Both the position numbers and the translations under genes were made by a program. DNA of 10,737 nucleotides from JBEAOO01 sp041164825 (lineage in GTDB: Bacteria > Pseudomonadota > Gammaproteobacteria > Burkholderiales > Burkholderiaceae_C), in assembly GCA_041164825.1 (NCBI GenBank), contig JBEAOO010000187.1:1-10737 (forward strand), in the 5' to 3' direction. The notes under the pieces were generated by a model, which saw only the letters and a program-made list of their open reading frames with translations, did no database searches and was not told where the DNA came from. Below are positions 6,382 through 10,737 of the stretch, in pieces (the stretch's first letter is position 1; every line of letters starts with the position of its first letter).

Positions 6382-6969
6382 TCAATGCACCGCTGCTTCA
6401 GCCTTGGGCTGCTTGGCCACAGCCGACGCCGCGCCCATCTTGATCGAGCCCGCAGCGCTGCCCTTGCCAGCACGTGCCGGCGGGTTGCACAGGCCACACA
6501 CATAGTGCTTGGCGATCTCGTGCGGGTGGGTCACAAAGTGGCCGCTGCACTTGGAGCACTTGGTCAGCGTCAGCATGCCGTTGTCGACAAACTTCACCAG
6601 ACGCCAAGCGCGGGTCACCGAGAGCAGCGCTTCCAGGCCTTGCGCAGCGGTCTGCTCTTGGTAGAGCTGGTAGGCCTTGATGACGGTGTCGATCTCGTCC
6701 ATCTCGGCAACCTTGTTGAGGTACTCGTGGATGTTGAGAAACAGGCTGGCATGGATGTTGGGCTGCCAGGTCATGAACCAGTCGGTGGAAAACGGCAGCT
6801 GGCCCTTGCTCGGCGACTTGCCCGAGACTTCCTTGTACAGGCGAAGCAGGCGCTCGTACGACAGGTCGGTCTCCGATTCCAGCACTTGCAAGCGTGCGCC
6901 GAGGTGAATCAGCGTCACGGCGCGCTCGATTTGCCGGGCTTCGGTGAGGATGCTTTTGCTGCGGGCCAT
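6382..6969 (-). CDS. flhC: FlhC, flagellar master transcriptional activator subunit
   Basis: A 195-residue protein, the family length. The four zinc-binding cysteines are C138 and C141 (TKCSKCSGHF) and C158 and C161 (YVCGLCNPPA), each one residue after the enteric positions. The central core is well conserved (TDWFMTWQPNIHASLFLN, 62-79), and a variable Ala/Lys-rich tail follows residue 164. Known role: FlhC joins FlhD in an FlhD4C2 complex that recruits sigma-70 RNA polymerase to class II flagellar promoters; FlhC provides most of the DNA contact. The ATG at 6967-6969 has GGAG 8 nt upstream. It is separated from flhD by 181 nt of hairpin-rich sequence, a larger gap than the near-contiguous enteric arrangement, which may alter the FlhD:FlhC ratio. 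Confidence 0.97.
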   Translation of the reverse strand: MARSKSILTEARQIERAVTLIHLGARLQVLESETDLSYERLLRLYKEVSGKSPSKGQLPFSTDWFMTWQPNIHASLFLNIHEYLNKVAEMDEIDTVIKAYQLYQEQTAAQGLEALLSVTRAWRLVKFVDNGMLTLTKCSKCSGHFVTHPHEIAKHYVCGLCNPPARAGKGSAAGSIKMGAASAVAKQPKAEAAVH

Positions 6970-7060
6970 GGTGTGTTCTCCGTCCTGGGGTCTGTCTGAT
7001 TTGTGGGGTCGTCAATCTGGGCGGGGCTCAGACTGCATCGGAGGGTGGGCTGGTGGCTGC

Positions 7061-7139
7061 GGCGGCCGGCGCGAGCGCCGGGCCGCCCCAAGCCGGGCCG
7101 GCATCCCCTCGGGGGGTGGGCTGCGGTACGCCGCAGCCC
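7061..7139. repeat. pair of G+C-rich hairpins between flhD and flhC
   Basis: Two strong inverted repeats fill the spacer. GGGCTGCGG (7118-7126) and CCGCAGCCC (7131-7139) form a perfect 9-bp stem with a 4-nt loop, beginning 11 nt after the flhD stop. GGCGGCCGGCG (7061-7071) pairs with CGCCGGGCCGCC (7076-7087) with one bulge and a 4-nt loop. Between them is CCCCTCGGGGGG. No T run follows on the minus strand, so these are not intrinsic terminators. They look like REP-type intergenic repeats or message-stabilising structures. Confidence 0.6.
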
Positions 7140-7150
7140 GGAGGCAGAAA

Positions 7151-7474
7151 TCAGGCCGCTTCTTGGTGGCGCCCGGCCATCAAGATGCTGGCGTGCAAGC
7201 GGCTGGTCACTTCGTTGGCCGCGCTCTTGCCGTGGTTGGTCAGCAGGCTCCACACCAGGTCGTCGTCGACGCGGAACTTGCACAGCAGCGTGTTGCCGGC
7301 GGCAATCTTCATCATCTGGGCCGGGGTCAGCAGGCCGATCATCGCGGCGCTCTCTTCGCTCAGGCCCAGGCGGAACAGCGCTTGTTCGCGGTCGCTGCGG
7401 ATGAGGCTCTGCGCCAGCATCAGGTACGACAGGTTGGCTTCGCGGATTTCGGTCAGGATTTGGTCGGCGTTCAT
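7151..7474 (-). CDS. flhD: FlhD, flagellar master regulator subunit
   Basis: A 107-residue all-helical protein, slightly shorter than enteric FlhD. It begins MNADQILTEIREANLSYL and contains AQSLIRSDREQALFRLGL (21-38). C65 (NTLLCKFRVDD) corresponds to the cysteine that links the enteric FlhD dimer by a disulfide. Known role: FlhD dimers assemble with FlhC into the class I activator at the top of the flagellar hierarchy. The ATG at 7472-7474 is chosen over upstream in-frame starts because AAGGAG lies 6 nt before it and family similarity begins there. The upstream extension is Lys/Pro/Thr-rich and not FlhD-like. It is the first gene of the minus-strand flagellar block, with the 373-nt divergent region shared with panD upstream. 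Confidence 0.96.
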   Translation of the reverse strand: MNADQILTEIREANLSYLMLAQSLIRSDREQALFRLGLSEESAAMIGLLTPAQMMKIAAGNTLLCKFRVDDDLVWSLLTNHGKSAANEVTSRLHASILMAGRHQEAA

Positions 7475-7847
7475 GGGGGGCTCCTTGGGGGATTCGGTCG
7501 GGTCGGTGTGTGGCGTGGGCTTGCTTGGCTTCGCTCGGCTTGTCTTTTCGTTGGCTTTCGTCTCAACGTGATACGGATTGTGAAGAAGTGAACTGGCCCG
7601 CAACATCGGCCCATTTCCATCGCTTGAGTCCCGGTTTTTCCATACCGCTTGTCAGGCAAATTCCTACACGCCTGTCATCCAGCCCGTGGCCGAGCCCAGC
7701 CCGACGCCCGGGCACTGCGTCACAATCAACGCCATCCAGCCGATGTTCCAGCCCAACGGGGCCGTGACTATTCCAGCAACTCGGCCGCATCACCCGCCAC
7801 GTCAATTGCCGCTTTTGTCCCACAAGCTTTCAGACCCGCTGCCCACC
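7475..7847. other. divergent promoter region flhD / panD
   Basis: A 373-nt non-coding gap between oppositely oriented genes. It must carry the promoters of both flhDC and panD, but I cannot assign them firmly. CACAAT-type -10 candidates occur on the minus strand (7577-7582, about 100 nt before flhD) and on the plus strand (7721-7726, about 120 nt before panD), neither with a good -35. Bases 7475-7680 are less G+C-rich than the genes and contain short T and A runs. No riboswitch or clear operator is recognised. Confidence 0.5.
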
Positions 7848-8228
7848 ATGTTGCTCAACCTGCTCAAAGCCAAGATCCACCGCGCCACCGTCACCCACTG
7901 CGAACTGCACTACGAGGGCTCCTGCGCCATCGACGAAAACCTGCTCGATGCCTCGGGCATCCTGGAGAACGAGCAGATCCATGTCTGGAACATCAACAAC
8001 GGTGAGCGCTTCGTCACCTATGCCATCCGCGGCCAGCGCGGCAGCGGCATCATTTCGCTCAACGGCTCGGCGGCGCGCCGTGCCTCCACCGGCGACCTGG
8101 TGATCCTGGCCGCCTTCTGCCAGGTCGACGCGGCCGAAGCGCCCAGCCACACCCCGCAACTGGTGTTTGTGGACGAGGCCAACCGCATCACCACCCTGCG
8201 CGACAAGGTGCCGACGCAGCAGCGGTGA
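7848..8228 (+). CDS. panD: PanD, aspartate 1-decarboxylase proenzyme
   Basis: A 126-residue protein matching the compact PanD family from MLLNLLKAKIHRATVTHCEL. The self-processing site is G24-S25 in YEGSCAID; cleavage there generates the pyruvoyl group on S25. K9, H11, Y22, R54, T57, Y58 and N72 are at the positions of the E. coli active-site and processing residues. Reaction: L-aspartate to beta-alanine and CO2, supplying beta-alanine for pantothenate and coenzyme A, in the cytoplasm. The frame is open upstream to 7686, but that extension is not PanD-like, so 7848 is taken as the start despite no obvious ribosome-binding site. It is divergent from the flagellar block. The metabolic role is unrelated to either neighbour, and the next gene begins 87 nt downstream. 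Confidence 0.97.
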   Translation: MLLNLLKAKIHRATVTHCELHYEGSCAIDENLLDASGILENEQIHVWNINNGERFVTYAIRGQRGSGIISLNGSAARRASTGDLVILAAFCQVDAAEAPSHTPQLVFVDEANRITTLRDKVPTQQR

Positions 8229-8315
8229 GCCCCCAGCGCCCCCTGCGGCTCGGCCTCACCATGACCCAGCGCAGCGCTCGGCCTCGCGTGCTCGGCTAAA
8301 GTAAGGGGCAGTGAC

Positions 8316-8906
8316 ATGGTGTCGCTGCGCCAAACGCCTCTCGCTGCCCCACCCCACCCCGCCCTCATGCGCTTGATCCTGAACTGGATGTTGCTGTGTC
8401 TGCTGGCCCTCGCCCTGCCCTTGCAGGGCTTGGCTGCGGTGGGCGCGCGCGCCTGCCAGCCCGACACGGCAACGGTGGTGCGCTCGCTGGCGGCCGTGAC
8501 CCACACCGGGCACACGATGCACGCCATGCAAGGGCGGTACGGCACGGCCCCAAGCGCCCACGGCAGCCACTCGGCGCCCAGCGACCAGACGCTGCCCGCG
8601 GGACAACACATCCATGCCGATGCCGATGCCGATGCCGATGCCAGTGCCAGTGCCAGTGCCGGTGCACATGTCAGCGCGCATGACCATGCCCACGCCGATG
8701 GCCCCAGCCCCACCGGCCATCAGGCCCATGACCACCACACGTGCAGCAGCTGCGCCAGCTGTTGCGCGGGTGCAGCGCTGCCGGTGACGGTGGCCGTGTT
8801 CGCCACCAGCACCGGCCCCGTGGCGCTGGTGCCCACCCAGCCCGCGACCACGTCGGGCTGGCTGCCGCCGCAACCCCAGCGGCCGCCCAGACCCGACGCA
8901 CTCTGA
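8316..8906 (+). CDS. His/Cys-rich exported protein, putative metal-binding
   Basis: Not assigned to a named family with certainty. The N-terminus has a secretion signal (core LILNWMLLCLLALALPLQGLAA), so the product is likely periplasmic or secreted. The mature part is low-complexity with about 15 histidines in clusters (HTGHTMH, QHIH, HVSAHDHAH, GHQAHDHH), an alternating Ala-Asp then Ala-Ser tract (residues 101-115), and a CSSCASCC cluster (143-150). The tail is proline-rich (GWLPPQPQRPPRP). His clusters plus CxxCxxCC suggest metal, probably copper, binding; it recalls DUF2946-like small proteins beside metal-efflux operons (recollection only). The start at 8316 has AAGGGG 7 nt upstream. The in-frame ATG at 8367 gives a more typical signal peptide but lacks a ribosome site. 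It appears to lead the cluster with the two genes that follow. Confidence 0.72.
   Translation: MVSLRQTPLAAPPHPALMRLILNWMLLCLLALALPLQGLAAVGARACQPDTATVVRSLAAVTHTGHTMHAMQGRYGTAPSAHGSHSAPSDQTLPAGQHIHADADADADASASASAGAHVSAHDHAHADGPSPTGHQAHDHHTCSSCASCCAGAALPVTVAVFATSTGPVALVPTQPATTSGWLPPQPQRPPRPDAL
8613..8666 (+). repeat. hexanucleotide tandem repeat inside the His-rich gene
   Basis: Nine 6-bp units in register: one CATGCC, four GATGCC, three AGTGCC and a closing GGTGCA. The repeat encodes alternating Ala with Asp and then Ser. Because the unit is six bases, gain or loss of copies changes protein length without shifting the frame. Confidence 0.9.
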
Positions 8907-9064
8907 GCAGAGGTTGATCGCAGTCTCTGCGCCGCGCTGCGCCGCACTTAGCGGCGGCCGCAGTGCCCATCGACGCCCAAGAGGCGCCCCAGCTGGGCCC
9001 GTTTCAGTACGCGCTCGCTGCGCGCCCAGGCGATCAGACATCAGAGACCGACACGAGGTGCTTC

Positions 9065-9430
9065 ATGCCCTTTTTCTCCCTGCCGCGCTTGGCGCGTCTG
9101 TTGCGGGGTGGCTTGGCCGCGCTGGCACTGCTGCGCTTGGGCGACGCTGTGGCAGCGCCGCGGCCTGAGCCGGCCACCGCAGCCACGTCAGCCACCGCTG
9201 CCCCGTCCCCAGCCACGGCCGCTCTGCAGCCGGCCAGCGATCCCGCCTTCCGCCTGAGCTACCGCTCCGCCTTCACCGGCTACACCCGCCACAGCGACAC
9301 CGCAGTCGGCCCCTGGCGCGCGGTCAACAACACGGTGCAGCGCGCGGGCGGTTGGCGCGCCTATGCCCGGGAGGCGGCTGCGCCCAGCCCAGCAGCGTCC
9401 GCAACCGGCAACGCCGGAGGCTCGAAATGA
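9065..9430 (+). CDS. small exported protein of unknown function preceding a TolC-family gene
   Basis: A 121-residue protein of no named family that I can assign. It has a signal peptide (MPFFSLPRLARLLRGGLAAL followed by ALLRLGDAVAA), then an Ala/Pro/Thr-rich linker. A compact segment follows that looks conserved rather than low-complexity: YRSAFTGYTRH, then PWRAVNNTVQRAGGWRAYA (about residues 64-104), and an Ala/Gly-rich tail. From memory, short exported proteins with a similar Y-x-S-x-F-x-x-Y...W-R-x-x-N pattern occur next to outer-membrane efflux genes of heavy-metal systems; that association is not verified here. The start at 9065 has GAGG 6 nt upstream; the open frame extends to 8963, but that part has no signal peptide. 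Its stop overlaps the next ATG (ATGA), so it is translationally coupled to the TolC-family gene. Confidence 0.75.
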   Translation: MPFFSLPRLARLLRGGLAALALLRLGDAVAAPRPEPATAATSATAAPSPATAALQPASDPAFRLSYRSAFTGYTRHSDTAVGPWRAVNNTVQRAGGWRAYAREAAAPSPAASATGNAGGSK

Positions 9431-10737
9431 GCGCGCGACGGCGTGCGACCCAGCGGGCGCTCCTGCCACTGGTGGCCCTGCTCGTCCTCGGCGGCTGCGC
9501 GACGGCCGATCTCGACCGCCAACTCAGCCGCGTGCGCCAAGACACGGCCGCCTTCGGCACCGCCGACCTGGCCCTGACGCGCACATCCGATCAACAAGCC
9601 GCCGCCCAGCGCCTGAGCACCGACCTGCTGCAGCGCCCGCTGGCCAGCGTGCAAGACGCCGTGCGCCTGGCCCTGGCCCACAGCCCGGCCCTGCAAGCCG
9701 CACTCGCCCAAGGTGCGGCCGACGCCGCAGCCGCCGCGCAAAGCGGACGCATCGCCAACCCGCTGTTCACCTTCGAGCGCGTGCGCCTGGGTGACGAGTT
9801 GGAGTTTGGCCGGCTGCTGTCGTTCGGGCTGCTGGACCTGCTGACGCTGCCGCAACGCCAAGGCGTGGCCCGCCAACGGCAGCTGGAAGCGCAGTTGCGC
9901 CTCTCGGCCGAGGTGGTGGACCAGCTGACGCAAGTGCGCCAGGCCTGGGTGCAGGCCGTGGCCGCGCAACAGCTGCTGGGCGCGGCGCAACTGGTGCAGC
10001 AAAGCGCCGGGGCCAGCGCTGAATTGGCCCGGCGCATGCAAGCCGCCGGCAACTTCAACAAGCTCGACCGCGCACGCCAACAGGCCTTCCATGCCGAGGC
10101 CACCACGCAGCTCGCCTTGGCCCAGCACCAAGCCACGGCCAGCCGCGAGGCCTTGGTGCGCGCGCTCGGCTTGACCGAAGACGAGGCCGAGCAACTGCGC
10201 CTGCCCGCGCGCCTGCCCGAGCTGCCCACCCAGGCGCTCAGCGCCGAGGTGGTGACGCAATCCGCGCGGCAAGCCCGGCTCGACGTGCGACTGGCCGCCG
10301 CAGCGCTCGACAGCGCTGCCAGCGATCAAGGCCTGGGCCGACTCACCAGCCTCACCGATGTGGAGCTGGGCATTCGCCGCGACACCGTGCAAGACCCGAG
10401 TGGCCGCGCCAGCCGGCGCGGCGGCGAGATCAGCCTGCGCCTGCCGCTGTTTGATGCCGGCGATGCACAACGCGCGCAGTACAGCGCACAAACGCTGGCC
10501 GCCGCCCAGCGCCTGGAGGCCACCACCCGCGCGGCCAGCTCGCAGCTGCGCGAGGCCTACTCGGCCTACCGCACCGCGCACGACATCGCCCTGCACCAGC
10601 GCGACGAGGTGATGCCGCTGCGCCAGGCCATCTCCGACGTAACCGTGCTGCGCTACTACTGCATGCTGATTTGTTTGTTTGAGCTGATGTCTGAATTGCT
10701 GTATCGTATCTACATCTTGTTTGCCTTCTTCTGCTTT
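9427..10737 (+). CDS. TolC-family outer-membrane efflux lipoprotein (C-terminus cut by window edge)
   Basis: An open frame of 437 codons without a stop. The signal peptide ends in a lipobox, LVLGGC with C24 as the acylated cysteine. The body is Ala/Gln/Leu-rich and helical, with the outer-membrane-factor pattern: DAVRLALAHSPALQAALAQG (about 78-97), NPLFTFERVR (~111-120), LLTLPQRQGVARQ, and the second-repeat strand GGEISLRLPLFDAG. Known role of the family: trimeric channel crossing the outer membrane and periplasm, working with a pump and adaptor. In CusC/CzcC-type members the substrate is a metal. GGAGG lies 6 nt before the ATG. The last ~33 residues are abnormal: the usual LRYNGMLI-x-VFELL-type motif reads LRYYCMLICLFELMSELL, probably from sequence errors. 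No pump or adaptor gene is inside the window. Confidence 0.88.
   Translation, partial: MSARRRATQRALLPLVALLVLGGCATADLDRQLSRVRQDTAAFGTADLALTRTSDQQAAAQRLSTDLLQRPLASVQDAVRLALAHSPALQAALAQGAADAAAAAQSGRIANPLFTFERVRLGDELEFGRLLSFGLLDLLTLPQRQGVARQRQLEAQLRLSAEVVDQLTQVRQAWVQAVAAQQLLGAAQLVQQSAGASAELARRMQAAGNFNKLDRARQQAFHAEATTQLALAQHQATASREALVRALGLTEDEAEQLRLPARLPELPTQALSAEVVTQSARQARLDVRLAAAALDSAASDQGLGRLTSLTDVELGIRRDTVQDPSGRASRRGGEISLRLPLFDAGDAQRAQYSAQTLAAAQRLEATTRAASSQLREAYSAYRTAHDIALHQRDEVMPLRQAISDVTVLRYYCMLICLFELMSELLYRIYILFAFFCF
10639..10737. other. suspected error-rich contig end
   Basis: G+C drops to about 42% (42 of 99 by hand count), far below the preceding part of the same gene, while the reading frame stays open. 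Substitutions relative to the expected TolC-family motif are scattered, and many are to T. This fits low-quality read tails at an assembly edge rather than a real junction. Confidence 0.65.

Noticed and set aside
7118..7139. Perfect hairpin after flhD as an intrinsic terminator
   Set aside because: There is no T run after the stem on the minus strand, and termination here would cut flhC off from flhD.
7603..7627. Possible sigma-28 promoter before flhD (TCAAGCGA ... GCCGATGT, minus strand)
   Set aside because: The spacer is only 9 nt and both boxes are partial; flhDC is normally a sigma-70 class I operon.
7686..7847. N-terminal extension of panD
   Set aside because: The extra 54 residues are Pro-rich and not part of the family; PanD similarity begins exactly at 7848.
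8365..8667. Minus-strand frame encoding alternating His-Trp and His-Arg
   Set aside because: It is only the reverse reading of the hexanucleotide repeat; no start signal or other coding evidence.
9361..10596. 411-codon minus-strand open frame across the TolC-family gene
   Set aside because: Shadow of a clear outer-membrane factor gene with a strong ribosome-binding site and lipobox.

Overview
The window is G+C-rich, densely coding bacterial DNA. Its gene content (flhDC next to motAB, a CheZ phosphatase, H+-type motor residues) and its hairpin-rich spacers point to a betaproteobacterium of the Burkholderiales, most likely a Comamonadaceae relative. That taxonomic call is inference from gene order and remembered family sequences, not from a search.

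Bases 1-7474 are one flagellar/chemotaxis block, all on the minus strand. In transcription order it is flhD, flhC, motA, motB, cheY, cheZ, flhB and flhA, with flhA cut by the left edge. FlhD and FlhC form the master activator. MotA and MotB form the proton-driven stator. CheY-P switches rotation and CheZ dephosphorylates it. FlhB and FlhA are the export-gate proteins of the flagellar type III secretion apparatus. Key residues are intact in all of them, so the system looks functional. The kinase, adaptor, receptor and methylation genes that sit between motB and cheY in several other betaproteobacteria are absent here.

The 446-nt gap between flhC and motA is the most interesting part. On the minus strand it holds a near-consensus sigma-28 promoter (exact GCCGATAA, 11-nt spacer), then about 160 nt with a CCUCCU motif and a hairpin, then a strong intrinsic terminator. 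A second, weaker sigma-28-like site lies just before motA. This layout predicts a sigma-28-dependent small RNA between flhC and motA, positioned like E. coli MotR. Other spacers (flhD-flhC, motA-motB) contain long G+C-rich palindromes of the REP/intergenic-repeat kind, and an 11-bp + 5-bp hairpin separates cheZ from flhB.

The 373-nt gap 7475-7847 is a divergent promoter region. Rightward from it on the plus strand are panD (aspartate 1-decarboxylase) and then three genes for exported proteins: a His/Cys-rich secreted protein with a hexanucleotide repeat, a small exported protein of unknown function overlapping the next gene by ATGA, and a TolC-family outer-membrane lipoprotein. The last runs off the right edge. 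Together they look like the start of a metal (probably copper) handling operon.

The last ~100 bases fall to about 42% G+C, and the conserved TolC-family C-terminal motif is degraded there by scattered substitutions, many to T, with the frame kept. This looks like an error-rich contig end rather than biology.
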